Positions 25,491-33,537 of a stretch of DNA of 64,000 bases are shown piece after piece. The stretch covers positions 1 through 64,000 of the forward strand of contig JBAWZF010000003.1 of the NCBI GenBank assembly GCA_037143175.1, given 5' to 3'. Both the position numbers and the translations under genes were made by a program. Positions within the stretch are counted from its first letter, which is position 1; every line of letters begins with the position of its first letter. The notes beneath the pieces are model-generated. The model had not been told where the DNA came from and searched no databases. It worked only from the letters and a program-made list of their open reading frames with translations. Source of the DNA: a bacterium. GTDB lineage: Bacteria > Verrucomicrobiota > Kiritimatiellia > CAIKKV01 > CAITUY01.

Positions 25491-27194
25491 ATGAAAAGTG
25501 ATCTTACTATTTCCCCTCTGCACTCTGCCGGGCACTGGCTGGCATGGGGCGCCTTTGCAGCCATAGTGTCGGCCTACATTTTATGTCAGGTGCGCGGTTT
25601 CTCTCCCGGCTTTGCCGAAACGGATCCGGACGCCTATCTCTTTCTGGCCAAGCGCATGGCCCAGGGACAGCCTCTATTCGTCAACACCACCGACCCGTTT
25701 CAATATCAGCATCATATGTGGGTGGAGGCCGCCCCGGGACAGGTCACCAGTAAGTATCCACCCGGCTATTCGGCGCTCATGGCCATTGCTTACCGGCTTG
25801 CCGGTGACCGGGGCATGTTTATGGTGAGTCCCATCATGGGAGGGCTGGCCCTGATCGGGGCCGGACTTCTATTCCGCCTGTGGCTCAAGCCGTTCAGTGC
25901 GGTCATGGCCTTATTAACCCTGGTGCTGCTACCGGAATATTCATTTTATTGTGCCTATCTGCTGTCTCACGCGACCAGTATTTGTCTGACCACTTGGGGA
26001 ATGTATTTCCTGTGGCGATGGATGGCACAACCGAAACTCAGCTGGGGATTGGCCGCCGGGGCGGCTCTTGGGGCCACTGTGTCCGTGCGGCCCACCGATG
26101 CATTGTTCGTTCTGCCAATGGTCGTAGTGGCCGCCGCCGGACTTTGGAAAGGGTACCGCGCAGGCCGGATACCCTGGCTCGGAGTCACGGCAATGATGAG
26201 CGCCTGGGGGGTATTCGTCGGGCTGCTGGCCTTTTACAATTACACTCAGTTCGGCGGACTGACAGTGACAGGCTACGCCCTCTCCGGCGAGCAGGGAGGC
26301 TTTTCCCTGGACTATTTTATAAATCACTTCGGGCGTCTCACCGTATTGTTACCCCGTAATTTTCTGCCGGTCTTCTTCCCTCTCAGTTTGGTAGGCCTGT
26401 TGTTGTGGGGTCCACCCGTGGATCGCGCTGTGAGGTTGCTTTGGTTCTTTTCCATATTCATCACCTACACCAGTTACTACTGGGTGACTGAAAATTGGGC
26501 ATGGCTGCGTTTCCTTATGAGCACGTTGCCGGTGTGCATCGGTTCTGCCTACGCGATGGTCGATCAGTTTCCAGCTTCACGAGCGGTACGCACAGGAACC
26601 ATCCTGGTATTGGTAAGTCTGTTCAGCTCCCTGAACTTCGCGGGCTTGCAGCATCAAGTGCAAGGGAAACCCATCGGACAGAATCCCCAGGCGCTGGCAC
26701 AAGCGGCAGAGCAGCTGGCAATCCATATTCCCTCAAATGCGGTCATCTTCTCACAAGCACCCATGTGCTATTCCATGGGACAGCGCGCGGCCTACACCCT
26801 CTATGAACTGGAGGCCTTCAATCAAAAGCAGGGCTTAGACCGTTTCAAGACAACCAATGCTCAAAGAGCGGAGACAGAGCCCAGACGTCAGCCTGAACGC
26901 ACACAGCGAATGCGAACATTCTATGAAAAGACCCCGGACACAGAACTGCAAAACAGCAAGCGCAAGATTGTTGATACCAACCTGAAGGCGGGCCGGGCCC
27001 TCGTTTTCTTCATTCCTGTCCGCCAATACGAGACAGAGAAACAGTTACTGGGCGAGAACTACCAGTGGCAAACTTTGGCAGAATGGGATGTTGATTGGGA
27101 ATGGTCCGGGCACCAACAGACCCTGAAATGGGGGATTTACTTGATCGAATTTAAAGTAACGCTACACACTTTTGACATTCCCGCTATCTTTTGA
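25491..27194 (+). CDS. GT-C type membrane glycosyltransferase-like protein
   Basis: A 567-residue polytopic membrane protein of the ArnT/PMT (GT-C) type. It has an N-terminal TM, a first periplasmic loop containing an acidic motif (FAETDPDAYLFLAKRMAQGQPLF) and KYPPGYSALMAIAYRLAGDRG, then about ten membrane segments and a soluble C-terminal part from about residue 420. GT-C enzymes transfer sugars from lipid-phosphate donors, using the acidic residue in the first loop. I chose the ATG at 25491 (MKSDLTISPLHSAGHW) because the more upstream TTG has no ribosome site. Substrate unknown. The C-terminal domain is charged and not recognised. Confidence 0.7.
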   Translation: MKSDLTISPLHSAGHWLAWGAFAAIVSAYILCQVRGFSPGFAETDPDAYLFLAKRMAQGQPLFVNTTDPFQYQHHMWVEAAPGQVTSKYPPGYSALMAIAYRLAGDRGMFMVSPIMGGLALIGAGLLFRLWLKPFSAVMALLTLVLLPEYSFYCAYLLSHATSICLTTWGMYFLWRWMAQPKLSWGLAAGAALGATVSVRPTDALFVLPMVVVAAAGLWKGYRAGRIPWLGVTAMMSAWGVFVGLLAFYNYTQFGGLTVTGYALSGEQGGFSLDYFINHFGRLTVLLPRNFLPVFFPLSLVGLLLWGPPVDRAVRLLWFFSIFITYTSYYWVTENWAWLRFLMSTLPVCIGSAYAMVDQFPASRAVRTGTILVLVSLFSSLNFAGLQHQVQGKPIGQNPQALAQAAEQLAIHIPSNAVIFSQAPMCYSMGQRAAYTLYELEAFNQKQGLDRFKTTNAQRAETEPRRQPERTQRMRTFYEKTPDTELQNSKRKIVDTNLKAGRALVFFIPVRQYETEKQLLGENYQWQTLAEWDVDWEWSGHQQTLKWGIYLIEFKVTLHTFDIPAIF

Positions 27195-27198
27195 TAGC
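27183..27198. other. Hairpin spanning the glycosyltransferase stop, ahead of lysA
   Basis: GCTATC, TTTT, GATAGC is a perfect 6-bp stem at the end of the GT-C gene. A TTGACA at 27172-27177 lies just upstream, so this may be part of a lysA promoter region; no convincing -10 was found. Confidence 0.35.
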
Positions 27199-27232
27199 TA
27201 TGCACGCTCCAAAACGAAAGACAAAGGAAGCT

Positions 27233-28477
27233 ATGCAGGCATTTACATATCAATCCGGGAAGTTGTTCGCCGAGGGGGTATCCGTTGAGGAGCTGGCGCG
27301 TCGCTATGGCACCCCGCTTTATGTCTACAGCCAAACGCATCTCAAAGAACGCTATCAGGCCATTGCCTCAGCCATGGCTGAAGTCAAGCCGCTGATCTGC
27401 TATTCCGTCAAGGCCAACAGCAATGCCGCCATCATCAAGACCCTCGCCGAAGAAGGCGCCGGGTTTGATATCGTTTCCGGCGGGGAGCTATTCCGCGTCC
27501 TGCGGGCGGGCGCCAAGGCCAACACCATTGTTTTTGCCGGGGTTGGCAAAACCCGCGAGGAAATTGAATACGCCCTGACTGAGCAGATCGCCTTTTTCAC
27601 CTGCGAGTCTGAACCTGAAGCCCTCCGCATCTCCGAATGCGCCAAACGGCTCGGCGTCACGGGCCGAATCGCCTTCCGCGTCAACCCGGATGTGGACCCC
27701 AAAACCCACAAGTACATCAGCACCGGCAAGAAGGAAAATAAGTTCGGCCTCGATTTCGAGCGCACGATGCAGGCCTATGCAATGGCCGCCACCTTGCCCA
27801 ACATTGAAATCGCCGGCCTGCATATGCATATCGGCTCGCAACTTCTGGATGCCGCCCCGTTCGGCGAAGCACTGGCCAAGGTGGCCGACTTCTGCCGTCA
27901 GCTCAAAGTCAAATATCCGACGTTCAAACATCTGGATATCGGGGGCGGGCTGGGGATCAATTACAAACCTGATCAACAGGCATTGGATCCCCGGATCTTC
28001 GCCTCCATCATGTTACCCACCCTGAAGGAGCTGGGCCTGCAAGTGGTCATGGAGCCCGGCCGCAGTATCGTCGGTAATGCCGGCATTCTGGTGTCACGCG
28101 TTCAATATGTGAAGAAAAGCCACTTCAAGACCTTTATCGTCGTGGATGCCGGCATGAATGATCTGATCCGGCCCTCACTCTATCAGGCCTATCACGAAAT
28201 CATCCCTGTTAATGCTACTGACAAAACGGTGATGGGCGATCTCGTGGGCCCCATCTGCGAGTCTGGTGACTTTCTGGCGCAGGACCGGGAACTGCCGGAT
28301 GTAAAAGAACGTGATCTGGTGGTCGCCTTGAGTGCCGGGGCCTATGGCTTCTCCATGTCCTCGAATTATAACAGCCGCCCGCGTGCTGCCGAAATCATGG
28401 TGGACGGAAACAAGGCCACTCAAATCCGTCAACGCGAGACCTGGGAAGATCTGGTTCGCGGGGAAGCTCTGAAGTAA
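27233..28477 (+). CDS. lysA: Diaminopimelate decarboxylase
   Basis: A 414-residue PLP enzyme catalysing the last step of lysine synthesis (meso-DAP to lysine). The PLP Lys is in CYSVKANSNAAIIKTLAEEGAGFDIVSGGELFRVL. GLHMHIGSQ and HLDIGGGLGINY are present, EPGRSIVGNAGIL binds phosphate, and CESGDFLAQDR contributes the active-site Cys. I place the start at 27233 (MQAFTYQSGK), which has AAAGGAAG 2-9 nt upstream, instead of an ATG 14 codons earlier. dapA follows 64 nt downstream. Confidence 0.95.
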   Translation: MQAFTYQSGKLFAEGVSVEELARRYGTPLYVYSQTHLKERYQAIASAMAEVKPLICYSVKANSNAAIIKTLAEEGAGFDIVSGGELFRVLRAGAKANTIVFAGVGKTREEIEYALTEQIAFFTCESEPEALRISECAKRLGVTGRIAFRVNPDVDPKTHKYISTGKKENKFGLDFERTMQAYAMAATLPNIEIAGLHMHIGSQLLDAAPFGEALAKVADFCRQLKVKYPTFKHLDIGGGLGINYKPDQQALDPRIFASIMLPTLKELGLQVVMEPGRSIVGNAGILVSRVQYVKKSHFKTFIVVDAGMNDLIRPSLYQAYHEIIPVNATDKTVMGDLVGPICESGDFLAQDRELPDVKERDLVVALSAGAYGFSMSSNYNSRPRAAEIMVDGNKATQIRQRETWEDLVRGEALK

Positions 28478-28541
28478 TATTTTATTGGCGATTCGCACAG
28501 GGATGATCTATCGTCCTTGTATCACGCAAATGGAGACCGTC

Positions 28542-29408
28542 ATGTTTACAGGTGCTTATACAGCTATTGTCACGCCGTTCAATAAGGACGGGAGTGTGGA
28601 TTATGGAAAACTGCAGAATCTGATTGCCATGCAAATCGCCAGCGGCATCGATGGCATCGTTCCTGTTGGTACCACCGGGGAATCCCCCACCGTTGACGTT
28701 GAGGAGCATGAGAAGATTATTGAAGTCACCCTTGCCGCCTGCCGCGGAAAAATCAAAGTCATTGCCGGCACTGGCGCCAATTCTACTGCCGAGGCGCTTG
28801 AGCTGACCCGCCATGCGCTGAACGTCGGTGCTGATGGCACACTTCAGGTGACGCCCTATTACAACAAGCCAAACCAGGAGGGCTTGTATCGTCACTTTTC
28901 TGCTGTGGCGGATCTGGGTCTCCCTGTGGTGCTCTATAACGTCCCCGGCCGGTCAGCCCGGGAAATTGAAGTGGCCACCATTGCCCGTCTTGCCAAGCAC
29001 CCGAAAATTGTTTGCGTGAAGGAAGCCGGCGGTAGCGTAGATCGTGTCAGCCAGATTCTCAGCGCCTGTAACATTACGGTGTTGTCCGGCGACGACTCCC
29101 TGACACTCCCGATGATGATCTTAGGCGCCAAGGGAGTGATCAGCGTGGCTTCCAACATTGCCCCAAAACCTGTTGCCGATCTGGTACATGCCGCCGCGGC
29201 TGGCCGTTGGGATGAGGCCCGCGCCTTGCATATGAAATACTACCGGCTCTTCACCGATCTGTTTGTTGATACCAATCCCATCCCGATCAAGGCCGCCATG
29301 GCCATGGCCGGTATGATTGAAGAGACTTATCGCCTGCCCCTCTGCGAGACCAGCGAAGCCAATAAGAAAAAATTGGCCGAATGCCTGAAACTGGTGGGGC
29401 TGGCGTAA
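28542..29408 (+). CDS. dapA: 4-hydroxy-tetrahydrodipicolinate synthase
   Basis: A 288-residue aldolase condensing pyruvate with aspartate semialdehyde in the diaminopimelate/lysine pathway. It has MFTGAYTAIVTPFNKDG, VPVGTTGESPTV (Thr-Thr proton relay), TPYYNKPNQEGLYRHF (catalytic Tyr), and the Schiff-base Lys in IVCVKEAGGSVDRV. The start at 28542 is preceded by GGAG at the right distance; an upstream in-frame start would add 19 unrelated residues. It is clustered with lysA, while dapB is 21 kb away. Confidence 0.95.
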   Translation: MFTGAYTAIVTPFNKDGSVDYGKLQNLIAMQIASGIDGIVPVGTTGESPTVDVEEHEKIIEVTLAACRGKIKVIAGTGANSTAEALELTRHALNVGADGTLQVTPYYNKPNQEGLYRHFSAVADLGLPVVLYNVPGRSAREIEVATIARLAKHPKIVCVKEAGGSVDRVSQILSACNITVLSGDDSLTLPMMILGAKGVISVASNIAPKPVADLVHAAAAGRWDEARALHMKYYRLFTDLFVDTNPIPIKAAMAMAGMIEETYRLPLCETSEANKKKLAECLKLVGLA

Positions 29409-29414
29409 GGAAAA

Positions 29415-29458
29415 CGTTATTTGTTAATTGTTATCAGAAATTCTCCAATAACCAATAA
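29415..29458. repeat. Heptamer-unit array with inverted partner, after dapA
   Basis: Three 7-nt units (CGTTATT, TGTTAAT, TGTTATC) at 29415-29435 are followed by an inverted set whose reverse complement reads GTTGCTA, GTTATTG, GTTATTG. It can fold into an imperfect hairpin and lies between the convergent dapA and pfpI genes, so it may serve as a terminator. It is related to the arrays at 37185 and 63623. Confidence 0.6.
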
Positions 29459-29476
29459 CTAGCAACCGGCTGATTT

Positions 29477-30076
29477 TCATTTCAGCGCCTCTACAACAGC
29501 CGCCCCAAATCCACTTGCGGATTGCGGGCCATCGGCCGTTATGAGTGAACCATCACACACCACCGGTTGATTCTGGAGCAACGCACCGGCTTTACCAAGG
29601 GCCGGCTTGATGGATGCAAAGCCGGTTACTTTTTTCCCCTTCAAAACCCCTGCATTCGCCAGTGTTTCGGGCGCAATACAAATGGCCCCAAGCACTTTCT
29701 TGTAAAAGACGGCGTCCTGTGCCAACCGATGGGCAATCGGGTTGTTGAAATATTCTTGCGCCCCGGAACCACCAATAAAGACAACGGCATCAAAATTTGT
29801 TACAGCCACGTCACCGACAAGACGATTTACATCGACTACTTTTCCCAACATCCCTCTCGCCTTACCCTCATGTGAACTGGCGACAACTACTTCAGCCCCC
29901 GCTTCTGTTAGCGCCGAATACGGGGTGAAAAATTCTTCATCACGGAAATCACGGTAGGCAATGATCATCACAACCTTTTTCCCTGCCAGTATCTTCACGT
30001 CAGGCTCCTTTCCGAAACCTCCCCCTGCCACCATAAGCACCGACACACCCATCAACCCCAACTGCCAGAGTTTCAT
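29477..30076 (-). CDS. DJ-1/PfpI family protein with signal peptide
   Basis: A 199-residue protein with an N-terminal export signal (MKLWQLGLMGVSVLMVAGGGFG) and a DJ-1/PfpI glutamine amidotransferase-like fold. KKVVMIIAYRDFRDEEFFTPYSALTEAGAEVVVAS carries the conserved Glu, and LGAICIAPETLANAGVLKGKKVTGF has the nucleophile-elbow Cys. Relatives include deglycase or protease-like and redox-sensing proteins; the activity here is unknown, and the export signal is unusual for the family. It is followed on the minus strand by the dapA-side repeat and is not tightly linked to neighbours. Confidence 0.82.
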   Translation of the reverse strand: MKLWQLGLMGVSVLMVAGGGFGKEPDVKILAGKKVVMIIAYRDFRDEEFFTPYSALTEAGAEVVVASSHEGKARGMLGKVVDVNRLVGDVAVTNFDAVVFIGGSGAQEYFNNPIAHRLAQDAVFYKKVLGAICIAPETLANAGVLKGKKVTGFASIKPALGKAGALLQNQPVVCDGSLITADGPQSASGFGAAVVEALK

Positions 30077-30114
30077 TGAGCGTCCTCCTAATACTACTAT
30101 CAGTAACTTATTAA

Positions 30115-30149
30115 AATCAGGGATTTTGACAATCAGGGAATCCCTGATT
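30115..30149. promoter_or_regulatory. Palindrome AATCAGGGA-N-TCCCTGATT, copy 2, plus an extra half site
   Basis: A perfect 9-bp-arm palindrome, AATCAGGGAATCCCTGATT, lies at 30131-30149, with another AATCAGGGA at 30115-30123. It overlaps the last codons of rlmN (ESGIP, stop) and lies upstream of the pfpI start at 30076 only on the far side. The same palindrome, differing only at the central base, is at 8294-8312. Confidence 0.55.
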
Positions 30150-31209
30150 CATTCGAATAACCATTAACCCCAATGCTCCCCGCGAGCATCCCACAAGCAG
30201 CATGAATATCCTGTCCTCCGCTATACCGGCGAGCTACCGGCATTTTGAGATGCAATCGCAGAGCGTCCCGAAAGCCAGCCAGTTCATGCGGAGAAGGCGG
30301 AAGGAATCGGCCGGTGGCGTCATTCACATCGATCAAATCGAGTGTAAGTGGCAAACCCCGGGTAAACTCGGCCAACTGTATCGCGTCTTCCGGCCGGGTA
30401 TTGAAGCCCGCAATCATCGTCCAGGCCAGCGTGACCCTGAGTCCTGTGGCAAGATGATATTCACGAACGGCCACTATCAGCTCAGGCAGCGGATAGAGCA
30501 CCTCGACGGGCATCAGTTCGCGCCGCCGTCCGGGATCCGCACTGGTCAGCGACACCACCAAACGGAATGGCAACCGGTCAGCCGTGAAACGTCGGATCCC
30601 CGGCACGACCCCGGCGGTGGAAATGCTGATCGCCTTCCCCGAAATCGCCATGCCACAGGGCTCCGAGAGGATCCGGGCCGCCCGGATGACGGCCTCGTAA
30701 TTGAGGAGTGGCTCGCCCATCCCCATAAACACCACTCCACGAACCGGATGTTCGGAATCGGCCTGAATACGGATTACCTGATCAACAATTTCCCAGGCAG
30801 CCAGATTTCGCTTAAACCCCTGTTGACCCGTCGCACAAAATGAGCAGCCCATGGCACAACCTGCCTGGGAACTCACGCAGACGATATATTTTGGGTCATC
30901 GGGGCGATGGAGGATCGGAATGCGAACCGCTTCAAATGACTCGGGACCATCTCCCTCAAACAGGTATTTCGAGAACCCATCCTGAGGCGAGACCACCTTA
31001 CTGCGCGTAATCAAGCGGGGCAATCTCACCTCTGCCCTGACCCGGTCCAGTAGTTTGGGCGAAACCGCATGGAGTCGTTCCGGGATTTCGTCACGTCGCA
31101 CCGCCGCCGCCTGGAGCTGCCGCGCCAAATGAAGCGACACCCCCCATGGCGCCAATGCAGCGTGCAACTCCACAGCCGTCAGATCTTTAAGGAGAATCGG
31201 CATGGTCAT
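30133..31209 (-). CDS. rlmN: Radical SAM 23S rRNA/tRNA adenine C2-methyltransferase (RlmN family)
   Basis: A 358-residue radical SAM enzyme. The [4Fe-4S] motif C-x3-C-x2-C is in CAMGCSFCATGQQGFKRNLAAWEIVDQV, and GVVFMGMGEPLLNYEAVIRAARIL follows. A C-terminal methyl-accepting Cys is in SGGQDIHAACGMLAGSIG. RlmN methylates A2503 of 23S rRNA and A37 of some tRNAs. The N-terminal helical domain is short, and the sequence diverges from E. coli RlmN, so an RlmN-like paralogue cannot be excluded. It is the last gene of a minus-strand set with HAD and nitroreductase genes. Confidence 0.85.
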   Translation of the reverse strand: MTMPILLKDLTAVELHAALAPWGVSLHLARQLQAAAVRRDEIPERLHAVSPKLLDRVRAEVRLPRLITRSKVVSPQDGFSKYLFEGDGPESFEAVRIPILHRPDDPKYIVCVSSQAGCAMGCSFCATGQQGFKRNLAAWEIVDQVIRIQADSEHPVRGVVFMGMGEPLLNYEAVIRAARILSEPCGMAISGKAISISTAGVVPGIRRFTADRLPFRLVVSLTSADPGRRRELMPVEVLYPLPELIVAVREYHLATGLRVTLAWTMIAGFNTRPEDAIQLAEFTRGLPLTLDLIDVNDATGRFLPPSPHELAGFRDALRLHLKMPVARRYSGGQDIHAACGMLAGSIGVNGYSNESGIP

Positions 31210-31219
31210 GTCGGCGAGA

Positions 31220-31771
31220 CTAGCGCCAAGTCACAATCTCAGCAAGAGAAAGGCGCGGGGAAGGCCGTTGCGGGAGGGCAGCAGGCCAGCCCACGGTGAT
31301 CAGGGCTTGGGGCATAATGTCCGAGGGCCAGCCTACAATCCGGCGCACCTCTTTGGGACGGATCCAGCCGATCCAGCAGGTGCCCAGCCCCAGTTCGGTC
31401 GCCTGCAAAATGGCATGTTCGCCCGCTATCCCCAGATCAAGCAGGGGGTACTCCACTTTCGAGAGTAGCGGCGCCATCCGATGCGTGATCAGGGACTTCT
31501 TCATGCCCAATACCAGAATGACTGGCGCGTTTGCCGCCCACGTCATTCCCAAGCCAGGGAGAGTCCCTTCGTCCAACAATTGGGTACGGAGCGCCGGCTC
31601 CGTGGCTACGGTAAACCGCCACGGCTGCCGATTGCAGGCGGAAGGTGCTACCCGCGCCGCCTCAAGAATCTGCTCCACTGCCGCATGGGGCACCGGGTCA
31701 GGCCGGTAGGCCCGGCAACTGAACCGGCTGGCAACAATCTCTGCAAAGGTCTTCACACTTTTAACGCTCAA
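31220..31771 (-). CDS. Nitroreductase family protein
   Basis: A 183-residue FMN-binding nitroreductase-fold protein. It has SRFSCRAYRPDPVPHAAVEQILEAARVAPSACNRQPWRFTVAT at the N-terminus (FMN phosphate contacts R, S, N-Q-P-W). LDLGIAGEHAILQATELGLGTCWIGWI is in the middle, and a short IVTVGWPA-type end closes it. It reduces nitro-aromatics, quinones or flavins with NAD(P)H; the natural substrate is unknown. It overlaps the HAD gene by 4 nt and precedes rlmN by 10 nt. Confidence 0.87.
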   Translation of the reverse strand: MSVKSVKTFAEIVASRFSCRAYRPDPVPHAAVEQILEAARVAPSACNRQPWRFTVATEPALRTQLLDEGTLPGLGMTWAANAPVILVLGMKKSLITHRMAPLLSKVEYPLLDLGIAGEHAILQATELGLGTCWIGWIRPKEVRRIVGWPSDIMPQALITVGWPAALPQRPSPRLSLAEIVTWR

Positions 31772-32406
31772 CTGATATCCGCTAACGCAACCTCACTAAT
31801 GGAGGAACGAACGAGATCCGCCTGGGCCAGCAGACTCGCAGGGAAGGTAGAAGCCACTGCCACACAGCGCATCCCGGCTGCTTTTGCAGCGGTAATCCCG
31901 TTGACCGCATCTTCAACTACCGTGCATTTCGCCGGAATCACCCCAAGCCGCTTGGCCGCCATCAGAAAGATTGCGGGGTCGGGTTTCCGCTTCTCGACAT
32001 CTTCCGCCGTCACAATGGCCTGCCAGGTATCGGGCGGCAGTCCAATCTTGTTCAGGTTGGCCTCGATCTTGATGCGATCAGCACTAGAGGCAACCGCACA
32101 GGGAATCCCAGCCGCCCGGCATTTTCGAATCAGCTCAACCGCGCCCGGAAACGCTTCCAGTTGCTTGGGCACCATGGCCAGATAGATCTCATAGGTGCGT
32201 TCCTTAGCCACCTCAATGTCCATTGTCACACCGTATTTTTCCGCCACGCCCCCAAGATATCGATTTTCACCCGTCCCAACAAACGGATGGAAGTCCTCAG
32301 GTTGTACCGTCACACCCTTTTCCCGGAACATCTCCATCGCCGCCGCACAAATCAGTGGCTCGGAGTCAGTCAGTACCCCGTCCATATCGAATATTACTGC
32401 TCTCAT
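31768..32406 (-). CDS. HAD hydrolase, beta-phosphoglucomutase/phosphatase type
   Basis: A 212-residue HAD-superfamily subclass IA protein starting MRAVIFDMDGVLTDSEP (DxDxV/T nucleophile motif). Further motifs are AVASSADRIKIEANL (motif II Ser region), KRKPDPAIFLMAAKRLG (motif III Lys) and CTVVEDAVNGITAAKAAGMRCVAV (motif IV ED). It resembles beta-phosphoglucomutase and sugar-phosphate phosphatases. I set the start at 32406, directly at the conserved motif; an upstream ATG adds 25 unrelated residues. It overlaps the nitroreductase gene. Confidence 0.87.
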   Translation of the reverse strand: MRAVIFDMDGVLTDSEPLICAAAMEMFREKGVTVQPEDFHPFVGTGENRYLGGVAEKYGVTMDIEVAKERTYEIYLAMVPKQLEAFPGAVELIRKCRAAGIPCAVASSADRIKIEANLNKIGLPPDTWQAIVTAEDVEKRKPDPAIFLMAAKRLGVIPAKCTVVEDAVNGITAAKAAGMRCVAVASTFPASLLAQADLVRSSISEVALADIS

Positions 32407-32502
32407 GAAACAAAAATTCCTTTCAGCTCTTATACGCCAATACCTTTGCAAATCCAATCCCATCCTTATTTCATCCAGCAATTCGCATTATGGATTATGT
32501 TC

Positions 32503-32582
32503 GTAGGGCCGCCGCTTGTCGGCTGGCCGAAAGACTGTATAAACGCAAATATTAACGGCCAGCCGGCAAGCGGCGGCCCTAC
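32503..32582. repeat. GTAGGGC-ended inverted repeat, copy 2
   Basis: Arms of 26 nt at 32503-32528 and 32557-32582 match at 25 of 26 positions as inverted repeats. They start GTAGGGCCGCCGCTTG and end CGGCCCTAC, around a 28-nt AT-rich centre. The outer parts match the element at 14804, but the centre differs. It looks like a miniature inverted-repeat element or a REP-type palindrome. It occupies the 250-nt gap between the HAD gene and the SGNH remnant. Confidence 0.85.
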
Positions 32583-32657
32583 AATGAAGACCCTGCTACT
32601 GGAGGCGTTGTCATAATTACAATTGCTGTCTTTCATCTTGAAGAGAATGCGGATTTT

Positions 32658-32913
32658 ATGACAGATTCAGGCCTCATGAAACAGCAGCCGGCCAATTCCG
32701 CCGTAGTCCCAAAATCAAAATTGGAAAACGACTTTTATGACTGGTGGTCGCGTCATGCGGATGTCCTCAGGGTGAAGGATGCCGTCGATCCGGAGATTGT
32801 GTTGATTGGGGATTCTATTACCCATTTATGGGGGGGGTGAGCCCCTGGCCAACCCGAATGAGACTGGTTATCAAATCTGGGCCGACACCTTGCGTCCTAT
32901 GCTGACAACCTGA
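32658..32913 (+). pseudogene. SGNH/GDSL hydrolase remnant, middle deleted, frameshift at an 8-G run
   Basis: The frame from 32658 encodes SKLENDFYDWWSRHADVLRVKDAVDPEIVLIGDSITHLWGG, a typical start of PAF-acetylhydrolase-like SGNH esterases (GDSIT nucleophile block). It stops at TGA (32838) just after a run of eight G (32830-32837). In the +1 frame it resumes EPLANPNETGYQIWADTLRPMLTT and ends at 32913, matching the family's C-terminal end. Roughly 120-150 central residues, with the Asn/Gly blocks and His, are missing. It has the same end-retaining form as the oxidoreductase remnant at 23697. Confidence 0.7.
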
Positions 32914-32920
32914 TGAATAA

Positions 32921-33520
32921 TCACCCTGCCAGATGACGACCGGCCGCTTGAGCCTGACGTATCGCCTTCTCCGATGGAGGCGACTTTTCCTGTTGCGCAG
33001 CGAGACCAGCAAAAATGGTCTTGATAGGTTTGGCGCCCATGGTCTCTACCGTTAATTTCAGGGCTCGCGGGGCGCCTGTGAAAAAATGGCCCATTATGGC
33101 GGGCATCGCCGTCGCTGTAATCAGAACGGCGGCTTTGTCTTTTTTCTTGCTCCTCATCACGGGACTGGGCTGACCCCAGGGCCAGTAAGCGAAGCCAATC
33201 AGTCTCTCCATAAACTTACGGGTAACTGCCGTCACATTATAGAAGTTTACGGGAGAGCCAATGATAAGTCCGTCACATTTCTCCCATTCTTTCAAAATGG
33301 CTTCCATATCATCATCATGAATACATTTTCCCCGTTCCGGCCCGGGCTCCTGCATACAATGTCGGCAGTTCGTGCAAAACTCAATCTGCGCATCTGTCAG
33401 GTAAATCTTTTTCGTCACAGCACCTGAGGCTTCAGCACTCAACAGGGCTTCTGTCACCAACCGATCAATAATTCCGTTTTTCCGGTAGCTTCCAACGATC
33501 CCAAGTATTGTTTTGGCCAT
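32921..33520 (-). CDS. NADPH-dependent FMN reductase / flavodoxin-like iron-sulfur flavoprotein
   Basis: A 199-residue flavodoxin-fold protein of the NADPH-dependent FMN reductase family. ILGIVGSYRKNGIIDRLVTEALLSAEASGA is the phosphate-binding loop. IEFCTNCRHCMQEPGPERGKCIHDDDM is a Cys cluster typical of iron-sulfur flavoproteins. GLIIGSPVNFYNVTAVTRKFMERL is the flavin site. The start at 33520 has an excellent AAAGGAGGG site; the longer frame upstream is rejected. Likely an electron-transfer or quinone/flavin reductase in anaerobic metabolism. Confidence 0.87.
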   Translation of the reverse strand: MAKTILGIVGSYRKNGIIDRLVTEALLSAEASGAVTKKIYLTDAQIEFCTNCRHCMQEPGPERGKCIHDDDMEAILKEWEKCDGLIIGSPVNFYNVTAVTRKFMERLIGFAYWPWGQPSPVMRSKKKDKAAVLITATAMPAIMGHFFTGAPRALKLTVETMGAKPIKTIFAGLAAQQEKSPPSEKAIRQAQAAGRHLAG

Positions 33521-33537
33521 CACACCCTCCTTTGTTT

